Source: Pantoea trifolii (lineage in GTDB: Bacteria > Pseudomonadota > Gammaproteobacteria > Enterobacterales > Enterobacteriaceae). Taken from it: a stretch of DNA of 64,000 nucleotides. The notes below the pieces were generated by a model that saw only the letters and a program-made list of their open reading frames with translations, did not search any database and had not been told where the DNA came from. A program made the position numbers and the translations under genes. The stretch covers positions 1,612,001 through 1,676,000 of the forward strand of contig NZ_JANIET010000001.1 of assembly GCF_024506435.1 (NCBI RefSeq). The letters run 5' to 3'. This document shows, in pieces, positions 27,038 to 35,659 of this stretch (position 1 is its first letter; each line of letters starts with the position of its first letter).

Positions 27038-28327
27038 ATGTCTTTTTCACAAGCGGTGAGCGGCCTGAATGCTGCTTCCAGCAACCTGGATGTGATTGGT
27101 AACAACATCGCCAACTCCGCCACAGCCGGTTTTAAATCCAGCACAATTGCCTTTGCCGATATGTTTGCCGGTTCTAACGTCGGTCTGGGGACTAAAGTTG
27201 CCGCCGTTATCCAGAACTTTGGTGATGGCAGTACTACATCAACCAGTCGTGGATTGGACGTCGCGCTGAGCGGCAACGGCTTCTTCCGTATGACCGACGC
27301 TAGCGGCGGTGTGTTCTATTCCCGTAACGGCCAGTTCACGCTGGATGCAAACCGTAACCTGGTGAACACCCAAGGACTGAACGTCTCTGGTTATCCGGCC
27401 AGTGGCACACCACCCACCATTCAGACCGGTGCGAATCCGGTGGCGCTGAGCATTCCAACCACGCAGATGGGCGCTCGCGCAACGACCACCGCGACTCAGG
27501 TTGCGAACCTGAACTCCACCAGCACCACGCCGAGTGTCACCACCTTTGATAAGTCCAATGTAGATAGCTACAACGCAAAAACCACCATGACGGTGTATGA
27601 CACTCAGGGTAACGATCACCAGTTAGATATGTATTACATCAAAACGGCAGATAACACCTGGACCGTGCATATGGTTGACTCCACCACCGGTAATGAAGTC
27701 GGTAACACTGCGGGCGGTGACAGTCTGGGCTACCAGATGCAATTTGATGCTAACGGTAAGCTGACCGGCGTATCAAAAATGATTAATGATACGGCCAACC
27801 CTGGCACTGCAATTCCTGATACCGCTACCACCAACGCTTCGCTGGCAAACCTGGTTGTGGGTGGCACCAACGGTGCGGCTGGCATGAATATCAGCCTGAG
27901 CATGTTGGGCAGCCTGCAGCAAAACACCGGTGCGACCACCTTTGGTAACCCAACACAGGACGGTTATCAGCCGGGTGATTTGACCAGCTACACAATTAAT
28001 GATGACGGCACCATTACCGGCACTTACTCGAACCAGAAAACCCAGTTGTTGGGTCAGATCGTGTTGGCGAGCTTCTCTAACCCGGAAGGTTTGAAGTCTG
28101 AAGGCGATAACGTCTGGTCAGCAACCAGCTCATCAGGGCAGGCCGCGGTCGGTCTGGCAGGCACCGGTACTTACGGCAACCTGACTTCAGGTGCGCTGGA
28201 AGCGTCCAACGTCGATATGAGTAAAGAGCTGGTGAATATGATCGTTGCGCAGCGTAACTATCAGGCCAACAGCCAGACCATCAAAACTCAGGACCAGATT
28301 CTTAACACCCTGGTTAACTTACGTTAA
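27038..28327 (+). CDS. flgE: Flagellar hook protein FlgE
   Basis: FlgE is the hook subunit. The 429 residues exceed E. coli (402); extra length lies in the surface domains between the conserved ends, which vary among species. The N-terminal MSFSQAVSGLNAASSNLDVIGNNIANSATAGFKSS and the C-terminal SNVDMSKELVNMIVAQRNYQANSQTIKTQDQILNTLVNLR form the D0 coiled coil. AGGAGAG precedes the ATG. Confidence 0.97.
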   Translation: MSFSQAVSGLNAASSNLDVIGNNIANSATAGFKSSTIAFADMFAGSNVGLGTKVAAVIQNFGDGSTTSTSRGLDVALSGNGFFRMTDASGGVFYSRNGQFTLDANRNLVNTQGLNVSGYPASGTPPTIQTGANPVALSIPTTQMGARATTTATQVANLNSTSTTPSVTTFDKSNVDSYNAKTTMTVYDTQGNDHQLDMYYIKTADNTWTVHMVDSTTGNEVGNTAGGDSLGYQMQFDANGKLTGVSKMINDTANPGTAIPDTATTNASLANLVVGGTNGAAGMNISLSMLGSLQQNTGATTFGNPTQDGYQPGDLTSYTINDDGTITGTYSNQKTQLLGQIVLASFSNPEGLKSEGDNVWSATSSSGQAAVGLAGTGTYGNLTSGALEASNVDMSKELVNMIVAQRNYQANSQTIKTQDQILNTLVNLR

Positions 28328-28347
28328 TTCGCTAACGGGATTGCCTT

Positions 28348-29106
28348 ATGGATCACGCAATATATACCGCCATGGGCGCGGCCAGTCAGACGTTGGAGCA
28401 GCAGTCGGTAACGGCCAGCAACCTCGCCAACGCCTCAACGCCGGGCTTTCGTGCTCAGCTCAACGCGTTGCGCGCGGTGCCGGTCAGCGGCTGGTCGCTG
28501 CCAACACGTACGCTGGTTGCCGCTTCCACGCCGGGCGCCGATATGTCACCGGGCTCGATGGATAACACCGGCCGCACGCTGGATGTAGGTGTCGCGCAGG
28601 ACGGCTGGTTGGCAGTGCGTGCCGCTGACGGTACCGAAGCTTATACCCGCAACGGCAACATGCAGATCAGCTCGACCGGTATTTTGACCATTCAGGGCAA
28701 TCCCGTGATGGGCGATGGCGGTCCGATCGCCATCCCGCAAGGTGCTGAATTGACCATCGCGGCAGACGGTACCATCACCTCGCGTAACGCCGGTGATGCG
28801 CCGAACGCCACGGTGCAGATTGGTCGCCTGAAGCTGGTGCGCGCCACCGGTAAAGAGATGCAACGCGGTGATGACGGCATGTTTCGCCCTAACCAGCAAA
28901 CCCAGGCGACGCGCGGCGCGGCGCTGGCGAACGATGCCACCATGACGGTGATGCCTGGCGTGCTGGAGGGCAGTAACGTGAAGCCGGTGGAAACCATGGT
29001 CGATATGATCGCCAACGCCCGACGTTTTGAGATGCAGATGAAAGTGATCTCCAACGTCGATGAAAACGAACAGAAAGCTAACAGCTTGCTCAACATGAGC
29101 AGCTAA
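28348..29106 (+). CDS. flgF: Flagellar basal body rod protein FlgF
   Basis: A proximal rod subunit of 252 residues (E. coli 251). It starts [19 protein letters not shown], followed by the axial motif [24 protein letters not shown]. The C-terminal [38 protein letters not shown] is typical of FlgF/FlgG. Spacing to flgE (20 nt) and flgG (17 nt) supports one operon. Confidence 0.97.
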   Translation: MDHAIYTAMGAASQTLEQQSVTASNLANASTPGFRAQLNALRAVPVSGWSLPTRTLVAASTPGADMSPGSMDNTGRTLDVGVAQDGWLAVRAADGTEAYTRNGNMQISSTGILTIQGNPVMGDGGPIAIPQGAELTIAADGTITSRNAGDAPNATVQIGRLKLVRATGKEMQRGDDGMFRPNQQTQATRGAALANDATMTVMPGVLEGSNVKPVETMVDMIANARRFEMQMKVISNVDENEQKANSLLNMSS

Positions 29107-29123
29107 GGCGTAAGGAAAACACC

Positions 29124-29906
29124 ATGATTCGTTCTTTATGGATCGCCAAAACCGGTCTTGACGCTCAGCAAACCAACATGGACGTCATCTCCAACAACCT
29201 CGCGAACGTAAGCACCAACGGCTTTAAACGTTCGCGCGCGGTATTCGAAGATTTGATGTACCAAACCCTGCGTCAGCCGGGCACCCAGTCGTCGGAGCAA
29301 ACCACGCTGCCGTCTGGTTTGCAGATCGGTACCGGTGTGCGTCCTGTCACCACCGAACGTCTGCATCAGCAGGGTAACCTGTCGCAGACCAGCAACTCGA
29401 AAGACGTGGCGATTAACGGCCAGGGTTATTTCGAAGTGCAGATGCCGGACGGCACCTCGGCGTATACCCGTGATGGTTCATTCCAGGTTGACCAGAACGG
29501 TCAGCTGGTGACCAACGCCGGTTATCCGGTGCAGCCAGGCATCACCATTCCGGCCAACGCCACCAGCATCACTATCTCGCGCGATGGCGTAGTGAGCGTA
29601 ACGCAGCAGGGCCAGACCAACCCCGCACAGGTCGGTCAGCTGACGCTGAGCACCTTCATGAACGATGCGGGCCTGAATAGCCAGGGTGAAAACCTCTATC
29701 AGGAGACGCAGGCATCCGGTGCGGCAACGCAGAGCACGCCAGGCCAGAACGGCGCGGGTCTGCTGTATCAGGGTTATGTCGAAACCTCGAACGTCAACGT
29801 GGCGGAAGAGCTGGTGACCATGATTCAGACGCAGCGCGCCTACGAGATCAACAGTAAAGCGATCAGCACCTCCGATCAGATGCTGGCGAAGTTAACCCAG
29901 CTGTAA
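29124..29906 (+). CDS. flgG: Flagellar distal rod protein FlgG
   Basis: FlgG builds the distal rod. It has 260 residues, as in E. coli. It begins [53 protein letters not shown], which contains the rod-specific insertion after the axial motif. It ends [39 protein letters not shown]. Confidence 0.98.
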   Translation: MIRSLWIAKTGLDAQQTNMDVISNNLANVSTNGFKRSRAVFEDLMYQTLRQPGTQSSEQTTLPSGLQIGTGVRPVTTERLHQQGNLSQTSNSKDVAINGQGYFEVQMPDGTSAYTRDGSFQVDQNGQLVTNAGYPVQPGITIPANATSITISRDGVVSVTQQGQTNPAQVGQLTLSTFMNDAGLNSQGENLYQETQASGAATQSTPGQNGAGLLYQGYVETSNVNVAEELVTMIQTQRAYEINSKAISTSDQMLAKLTQL

Positions 29907-29920
29907 TGCTGGTGTCGTTG

Positions 29921-29937
29921 GGCCAGCCTGGCTGGCC
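29921..29937 (+). other. Hairpin between flgG and flgH
   Basis: GGCCAGCC-T-GGCTGGCC is a perfect 8-bp inverted repeat just behind flgG, within the operon. No U-tract follows, so it is more likely an mRNA stability or processing element than a terminator. Confidence 0.6.
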
Positions 29938-29969
29938 TGATTAAGCAACATGAATAAGGTTAGAACTCC

Positions 29970-30680
29970 GTGGCGAAGCAAGTGATTCTCAAGCCTGGTC
30001 ATTGGTTGGTAGCCACGCTGCTACTCACTCTTAACGGTTGTGCGCTGGTTCCGCGCACGCCATTGGTGCAAGGGGCGACAACGGCAGAGCCGACGCCATC
30101 CGCACCACCAGTGGTGAACGGTTCCATTTTTCAGGGCGTCGCACCGCTGAACTACGGCTATCAGCCGCTGTTTGAGGATCGCCGTCCACGCAACATTGGC
30201 GACACATTGACGATCACCTTGCAGGAAAACGTCAGCGCCAGCAAAAGTTCTTCCGCTAACGCCAGCCGCGATGGCAGCAACAGTTTTGGTGTGACAGGTG
30301 TACCAACCGGCCTCAGTGGTCTGGTGGGGGCCGGTGGCGAAAAAGCCACGCTGGATGCCAATGGCAAAAATGACTTCGCCGGCAAAGGTGGCGCGACGGC
30401 GAATAACACCTTTACGGGCACCATCACCGTCACCGTCAATCAGGTGTTGTCGAACGGCAACCTGCGCGTGGTGGGTGAGAAACAGATCGAAATTAACCAG
30501 GGCACCGAATTCATCCGCTTCTCGGGCGTGGTTAACCCGCGCACCATCAGTGCCAGCAATGCGGTGCTGTCAACGCAGGTGGCCGATGCACGTATTGAGT
30601 ACGTCGGAAATGGTTATATCAATGAAGCGCAGACGATGGGCTGGTTCCAGCGTTTCTTCCTGAACGTCTCGCCGATGTAA
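29970..30680 (+). CDS. flgH: Flagellar L-ring lipoprotein FlgH
   Basis: FlgH forms the outer membrane L ring. The 236 residues (E. coli 232) begin with a GTG at 29970 and a lipoprotein signal ending LTLNGC, with lipidated Cys at residue 24. Conserved regions are [44 protein letters not shown] and [28 protein letters not shown]. The nearby ATG at 29950 is in another frame. AAGG about 10 nt upstream is the likely SD. Confidence 0.95.
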   Translation: MAKQVILKPGHWLVATLLLTLNGCALVPRTPLVQGATTAEPTPSAPPVVNGSIFQGVAPLNYGYQPLFEDRRPRNIGDTLTITLQENVSASKSSSANASRDGSNSFGVTGVPTGLSGLVGAGGEKATLDANGKNDFAGKGGATANNTFTGTITVTVNQVLSNGNLRVVGEKQIEINQGTEFIRFSGVVNPRTISASNAVLSTQVADARIEYVGNGYINEAQTMGWFQRFFLNVSPM

Positions 30681-30692
30681 GAGGTAGTAACA

Positions 30693-31799
30693 ATGAATAT
30701 GACGACTCTGCTCCGCCTGAGCCTTGGCTTACTGCTTGGTTTCAGCGTTCTGGCGCATGCTGACCGCATCCGCGATCTGACCTCCGTACAGGGCGTGCGC
30801 GATAACCAGCTGATCGGTTACGGCTTGGTGGTGGGCCTTGATGGTACCGGTGACCAGACCACGCAAACGCCGTTTACCACGCAAACCGTGAGCAACATGC
30901 TCTCCCAGCTCGGTATTACCGTGCCAGCGGGCACCAATATGCAGCTGAAAAACGTGGCGGCCGTTATGGTCACCGCCAAGCTGCCGACCTTTGCGCGTCA
31001 GGGACAAACCGTTGATGTGGTGGTCTCCTCGCTGGGTAACGCCAAAAGTCTGCGCGGCGGTACGCTGCTGATGACACCGATGAAAGGTGTCGATAACCAG
31101 GTTTATGCGCTGGCGCAGGGTAACATTCTGGTTGGCGGTGCCGGCGCTTCAGCCGGTGGCAGCAGCGTGCAGGTTAACCAGCTGAACGGTGGCCGCATTA
31201 CCGGCGGCGCCACGGTAGAGCGTGAACTGCAGAGTAACTTTGGTAGCCAGAACACCATCAACTTGCAGCTGAATAATGAAGACTTCAGCATGGCACAGCG
31301 CATCGCCGACGCCATCAACAGCCGTGGTATTGGCTCCGCGCAGCCGCTGGATGCGCGTACCGTGCAGATCCGTGTTTCGCCGAATAACAGTTCTCAGGTG
31401 CGCCTGCTGGCCGAAATCCAGAACCTCGACGTTTCAGTGCCGCTGGAAGATGCCAAGGTGATCATCAACTCACGTACCGGTTCGGTGGTGATGAACCGCG
31501 AAGTGACGCTGAATACCTGTGCGGTGGCGCAGGGCAACCTGTCGGTTACCGTCAATCAGCAGCAGAACGTCAGTCAGCCTGATACGCCGTTGGCGGGCGG
31601 TCAGACCGTGACCACCAACAATACCCAGATCGATCTGCGTCAGAGTGGCGGCGCGCTGCAACGGGTTAACGCCAGCGCCAACCTCAACAACGTGGTACGT
31701 GCGTTGAATGCGCTGGGTGCGTCACCGATTGAGCTGATGTCGATTTTGCAATCGATGGAAAGCGCAGGCTGCTTGCGCGCCAAACTGGAAATTATCTGA
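30693..31799 (+). CDS. flgI: Flagellar P-ring protein FlgI
   Basis: FlgI forms the periplasmic P ring around the rod. The 368 residues (E. coli 365) start with a signal peptide cleaved after VLAHA, giving mature [33 protein letters not shown]. Two cysteines (NTCAVAQG and [13 protein letters not shown]) match the pair whose disulfide stabilises FlgI in Salmonella. The TGA stop overlaps the flgJ ATG by one base. Confidence 0.97.
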   Translation: MNMTTLLRLSLGLLLGFSVLAHADRIRDLTSVQGVRDNQLIGYGLVVGLDGTGDQTTQTPFTTQTVSNMLSQLGITVPAGTNMQLKNVAAVMVTAKLPTFARQGQTVDVVVSSLGNAKSLRGGTLLMTPMKGVDNQVYALAQGNILVGGAGASAGGSSVQVNQLNGGRITGGATVERELQSNFGSQNTINLQLNNEDFSMAQRIADAINSRGIGSAQPLDARTVQIRVSPNNSSQVRLLAEIQNLDVSVPLEDAKVIINSRTGSVVMNREVTLNTCAVAQGNLSVTVNQQQNVSQPDTPLAGGQTVTTNNTQIDLRQSGGALQRVNASANLNNVVRALNALGASPIELMSILQSMESAGCLRAKLEII

Positions 31800-32740
31800 T
31801 GAACGATACGCAATCGCTGGTGAATGCGGCGTACGACAGCCGCTCGCTGAACGACCTGAAACGCGAAGCCGCCGCCGACCCAAAAGGGAAGGCGATGCAG
31901 GTGGCCAAGCAGGTGGAAGGGATGTTCGTGCAGATGATGATGAAAAGCATGCGCGCTGCGCTGCCGCAGGATGGCTTGCTGAGCAACGATCAGACGCGGC
32001 TTTTCACCTCGATGTACGATCAGCAGATTGCGCAGGACATCGGCAAACGGGGTCTCGGCATGGCCGATATCATCGTTAAACAGATGCAGCCCGCTCAGGA
32101 GCCGGACGAAACCGCCGGTACGGTGCCGATGAAGCTGGATAACAGCTTCATCTATAGCAATCTGCCGTCGAATCAGCTGGAGCAGATGGTGCGTAAAGCG
32201 GTGCCGCGTTTGCCAGTCTCGCCGAGCAGTTTGCCCAGCGACAGTAACGACTTTATCGCCCAGCTGGCGCAACCGGCGCAGGTCGCCAGCCAGCAGAGCG
32301 GCATTCCGCATCACCTGATTCTGGCGCAGGCCGCGCTGGAATCCGGCTGGGGCCAGCGACAGATCCTGACGCGCGACGGCAAGCCGAGTTACAACGTGTT
32401 TGGTATTAAGGCGAGCGGCGACTGGAAGGGCGCAACTACCGATATCATGACCACCGAATACGATGGCGGCGTGGCGAAAAAGGTGCGCGCCAGTTTCCGT
32501 GTGTATGGCTCCTATATGGAAGCGCTCAGCGACTACGTCAAACTGCTGTCCAATAATCCTCGTTATGCCGCCGTTGCCAACGCACCGAGCGCCGAGCAGG
32601 GCGCGCGTGCCTTGCAGGCCGCCGGTTACGCGACCGATCCAAAGTATGCGCAGAAACTGGTGGGAATGATCCAGCAATTCAAAAACATGGGCGAAAAAGT
32701 GGTGAAGGCTTACAGCAACGACATCACCGATTTGTTCTGA
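31799..32740 (+). CDS. flgJ: Peptidoglycan hydrolase FlgJ
   Basis: FlgJ is a dual protein of 313 residues, as in E. coli. The N-terminal half is the rod cap and scaffold (KQVEGMFVQMMMKSMRAALPQDGLLSNDQTRLFTSMYDQQIAQDI). The C-terminal half is a GH73 glucosaminidase that opens peptidoglycan for the rod; the catalytic Glu is in LAQAALESGWGQR, followed by YNVFGIKASGDWKG. It ends the flgBCDEFGHIJ operon, before the sigma-28 promoter of flgKL. Confidence 0.97.
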   Translation: MNDTQSLVNAAYDSRSLNDLKREAAADPKGKAMQVAKQVEGMFVQMMMKSMRAALPQDGLLSNDQTRLFTSMYDQQIAQDIGKRGLGMADIIVKQMQPAQEPDETAGTVPMKLDNSFIYSNLPSNQLEQMVRKAVPRLPVSPSSLPSDSNDFIAQLAQPAQVASQQSGIPHHLILAQAALESGWGQRQILTRDGKPSYNVFGIKASGDWKGATTDIMTTEYDGGVAKKVRASFRVYGSYMEALSDYVKLLSNNPRYAAVANAPSAEQGARALQAAGYATDPKYAQKLVGMIQQFKNMGEKVVKAYSNDITDLF

Positions 32741-32749
32741 TTTTTGCTC

Positions 32750-32776
32750 TCAAGTTTCACTTAAGCACGCCGATAA
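32750..32776 (+). promoter_or_regulatory. Sigma-28 (FliA) promoter of flgKL
   Basis: TCAAGTTT - 11 nt - GCCGATAA; the -10 is a full match to consensus and the -35 has one change. It lies 83-109 nt upstream of flgK. Confidence 0.92.
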
Positions 32777-32859
32777 CAATCACATGCCTCGGGCGTTCAC
32801 CGCCCGCGCAATCGCACTGATGACTGCCAGCCCGGTTAACGGGAAATTAAGGAACCGAG

Positions 32860-34503
32860 ATGTCCAGCATAATTAACTCAGCGATGAGTGGGCTGAGCGC
32901 CGCACAGGCTGCATTAAGCACCACCAGTAATAACATCAGCAATTACACGGTAGCGGGCTATTCGCGTCAGACGGCGATTCTGTCGCAGTCGAACAGCACC
33001 CTACAGGGCAACAGCTATTACGGCAACGGTGTGACGCTCTCCGGCGTGCAACGTGAGTATGACGAGTTCATCACCGCTCAGCTACGCGGCTCCAGCGCTA
33101 ACTACAGCGCCGTGAATACGCAGTACAACCAAATCTCGAACATTGATGACCTGCTGTCGACGTCGACCACCAGCTTGTCGACCTCAATCCAAAGCTTCTT
33201 CACCAACGTGCAGAACGTGGTGAGTAACGCCAATGACCCGTCGGCGCGTCAGTCAATGCTGAGCTATGCACAAGGTCTGGTGAATCAGTTCCAGACCACG
33301 GCGCAATATCTCAATAATATGCAGAACAGCGTTAACACCGATATCGCCTCGAACGTCGACCAAATCAATACCTTCACCAGCCAGATTGCCGACCTGAACA
33401 GCCAGATCGCCAAGCTGACCACCGGCGGTGGCGCGGCGCCGAACAATTTGCTGGATCAGCGCGATCAGTTGGTGAATAGCCTGAACAATGTGGTGGGCGT
33501 TAACGTATCCCAGCAAGATGGTAGCTATATCGTCTCAATGGGCAGCGTGACCTTGGTGAACGGTAAAAACTCGACCAGTTTGGTGGCGATGCCGTCCAGC
33601 AGCGATTCAACACGTACCACTGTCGGCTATGTTGATAAGCAGGCGGGTAACGTTGAGATCCCTGAGAAGACGTTAACCACCGGTTCCCTTGGTGGTTTGC
33701 TGGCGTTCCGCACGCAGGATCTGGATACCGCGCAAAATCAGCTCGGCCAGTTAGCTGCGGCGTTCACTACAAGTTTCAATACCGTGCACAGCGAAGGCTA
33801 TGACAGCAACGGCGATCAGGGCGGTAACTTCTTTAATATCGGTTCGCCAACCGTGGTGGGTAACAGCAAAAACACCTCAGCGGCTACCGTTACGGCTGCA
33901 TGGTCAGACACCAGCGCGATGAAAGCGTCTAACTACACCGTAAGTTATGACGGCAGTAATTGGTCGGTGACCCGCATGTCTGACAACGTGAAGTTTAGCG
34001 TTACGCCAGATGCGACTGACGGCACCCTTAACTTTGATGGTCTGAAACTGACGGTGAGCACCTCACCCGCGCCAAACGCTAAAGACAGTTTCCTTGTCAA
34101 ACCGGTACAGAACGTCATTGCCGGTATGTCGGTGGCGATCACCGATGAGTCTGAAATTGCTGCGGCATCCAGTGCAACCAGCGGTGAAAGTGACAACCGT
34201 AATGCGCAGAAATTATTGGATCTGCAGGACAGTAAATTGGTGAATGGTAATGCGACCATTGCCCAAGCTTATGCCAGTATTGTTAGCACCGTTGGTAACA
34301 AAACCAGCACATTGAAAACTGCCAGCACTACGCAAGAAAACGTGGTGACTCAGTTAAGCGATCGTCAGCAGTCAGTGTCAGGGGTCAACCTTGATGAAGA
34401 ATACGCTAACCTGACTAAGTATCAGCAGTTCTATATGGCGAACGCGCAAGTGCTGCAAACGGCGGGTACCATTTTTAATGCGCTGATGGGCATCCGCAGC
34501 TAA
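32860..34503 (+). CDS. flgK: Flagellar hook-associated protein 1 (FlgK)
   Basis: FlgK (HAP1) forms the first junction layer between hook and filament. The 547 residues equal the E. coli length. The N-terminal D0 motif is SSIINSAMSGLSAAQAALSTTSNNISNYTVAGYSRQ and the C-terminal one is GVNLDEEYANLTKYQQFYMANAQVLQTAGTIFNALMGIRS. It is exported with the FlgN chaperone. It is separated from flgL by 17 nt. Confidence 0.97.
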   Translation: MSSIINSAMSGLSAAQAALSTTSNNISNYTVAGYSRQTAILSQSNSTLQGNSYYGNGVTLSGVQREYDEFITAQLRGSSANYSAVNTQYNQISNIDDLLSTSTTSLSTSIQSFFTNVQNVVSNANDPSARQSMLSYAQGLVNQFQTTAQYLNNMQNSVNTDIASNVDQINTFTSQIADLNSQIAKLTTGGGAAPNNLLDQRDQLVNSLNNVVGVNVSQQDGSYIVSMGSVTLVNGKNSTSLVAMPSSSDSTRTTVGYVDKQAGNVEIPEKTLTTGSLGGLLAFRTQDLDTAQNQLGQLAAAFTTSFNTVHSEGYDSNGDQGGNFFNIGSPTVVGNSKNTSAATVTAAWSDTSAMKASNYTVSYDGSNWSVTRMSDNVKFSVTPDATDGTLNFDGLKLTVSTSPAPNAKDSFLVKPVQNVIAGMSVAITDESEIAAASSATSGESDNRNAQKLLDLQDSKLVNGNATIAQAYASIVSTVGNKTSTLKTASTTQENVVTQLSDRQQSVSGVNLDEEYANLTKYQQFYMANAQVLQTAGTIFNALMGIRS

Positions 34504-34520
34504 GCATAGAGGATAAAACC

Positions 34521-35489
34521 ATGCGTCTTAGTACCAATATGATTTTCAACCAGCAGGTACGCGGAATTACGGATTCGCAAGCCTCGTGGTTAAAAGTAGG
34601 CGACCAACTGGCAACAGGGAAACGCGTGAGCAATCCCTCGGATGATCCTATTGCAGCGTCACGCGCGGTAGTGCTATCTCAGTCCCAGGCTAAAAGCACT
34701 CAATATGCTACGGCGCGCAGTTTTGCCGATCAAAGTTTGTCGATGGAAGAGAATTCACTCTCAAGCGTGACCAGCAGTATCCAGGATGCGCAGACCATGA
34801 TCGTGTATGGTTCTACCGGTACGCTGAGTGACGATGACCGCGCATCGATTGCCACTAAACTTGAAGGTATTCGCTCACAATTACTCAATCAGGCCAACAG
34901 CCGTGATGGTAACGGTCGTTACATTTTTGCTGGCTATCAAACGGATGTCGCGCCTTTCAGCGATGCGGGTGCGCCGGCAGGTGTCTCTTACGTCGGCGGC
35001 GCTGAAGCCATTACGCAGAAGGTCGATGATGGTCGTACGATGGCGGTGAGTAGCACGGGCTCATCAGTGTTTATGTCAATAACCAGCAACTCTAAAGTTG
35101 AGCCCGATGGCACGCCTAGTGAAACCAATCTGTTTAAGATGCTGGATAGCGCCATTGCGGCATTAAAAACGCCGCAGGATGATGCTGATGCTGCAACCAA
35201 GCAGGTTTTTCAGGATGCGATGGATAAATCCAACCGTGGCTTGAGTAACTCATTAAACAACGTGCTGGCAGTGCGTTCAGCGGTGGGTTCACAGTTGGCG
35301 GAACTGGATACGCTGGATGCACAAGGTGATGATCGTGACACCATTATGGCGACGCAAATGACGGATTTGGTGCAGGTTGATTATACGCAGGCCATATCGA
35401 GCTATACCATGCAACAAACAGCCTTGCAGGCGTCGTACAAGACGTTTACCGATATGTCGAAACTTTCTTTATTTCAGCTTAATTCGTAA
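34521..35489 (+). CDS. flgL: Flagellar hook-associated protein 3 (FlgL)
   Basis: FlgL (HAP3) forms the second junction layer. The 322 residues (E. coli 317) begin MRLSTNMIFNQQVRGITDSQASW and include the flagellin-like GKRVSNPSDDPIAASRAVVLSQ. The C-terminal DLVQVDYTQAISSYTMQQTALQASYKTFTDMSKLSLFQLN forms the D0 helix. A terminator follows. Confidence 0.96.
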   Translation: MRLSTNMIFNQQVRGITDSQASWLKVGDQLATGKRVSNPSDDPIAASRAVVLSQSQAKSTQYATARSFADQSLSMEENSLSSVTSSIQDAQTMIVYGSTGTLSDDDRASIATKLEGIRSQLLNQANSRDGNGRYIFAGYQTDVAPFSDAGAPAGVSYVGGAEAITQKVDDGRTMAVSSTGSSVFMSITSNSKVEPDGTPSETNLFKMLDSAIAALKTPQDDADAATKQVFQDAMDKSNRGLSNSLNNVLAVRSAVGSQLAELDTLDAQGDDRDTIMATQMTDLVQVDYTQAISSYTMQQTALQASYKTFTDMSKLSLFQLNS

Positions 35490-35533
35490 TTGACCTGAAC
35501 CTTTGAGCGTACTTTAACCGGGTGCGCTTAGTT

Positions 35534-35569
35534 TCTCCCACCGCCTTTCGGGGCCGTGGGATTTTTTTT
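35534..35569 (+). terminator. Rho-independent terminator of flgKL
   Basis: Stem TCCCAC / GTGGGA (35536-35541 with 35556-35561), with extra GC pairing inside, is followed by T8. In E. coli the flgL 3' end yields the Hfq-bound RNA FlgO; whether an equivalent exists here cannot be told by eye. Confidence 0.88.
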
Positions 35570-35584
35570 GCCTGTTATTCCTGG

Positions 35585-35598
35585 CGCCATTTATGGCG
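35585..35598. repeat. CGCCAT-TT-ATGGCG hairpin, copy 1
   Basis: A 6-bp inverted repeat with a TT centre, lying between the flgL and rne terminators. The same 14-nt core recurs at 62878-62891 between ycfJ and mfd. Confidence 0.65.
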
Positions 35599-35610
35599 GT
35601 CGCAGGCAAT

Positions 35611-35636
35611 AAAAAACCCCGGACTGGCCGGGGTTT
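35611..35636 (-). terminator. Rho-independent terminator of rne
   Basis: On the minus strand, stem AAACCCCGG / CCGGGGTTT is followed by TTTATT, 24 nt past the rne stop. Confidence 0.92.
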
Positions 35637-35659
35637 GATGTCGACTGACTTGCTAGAGG

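Noticed and set aside
31640..32677. 345-codon minus-strand frame opposite flgI-flgJ
   Set aside because: It is antisense to clearly functional flgI and flgJ, has shadow-like composition and no RBS.
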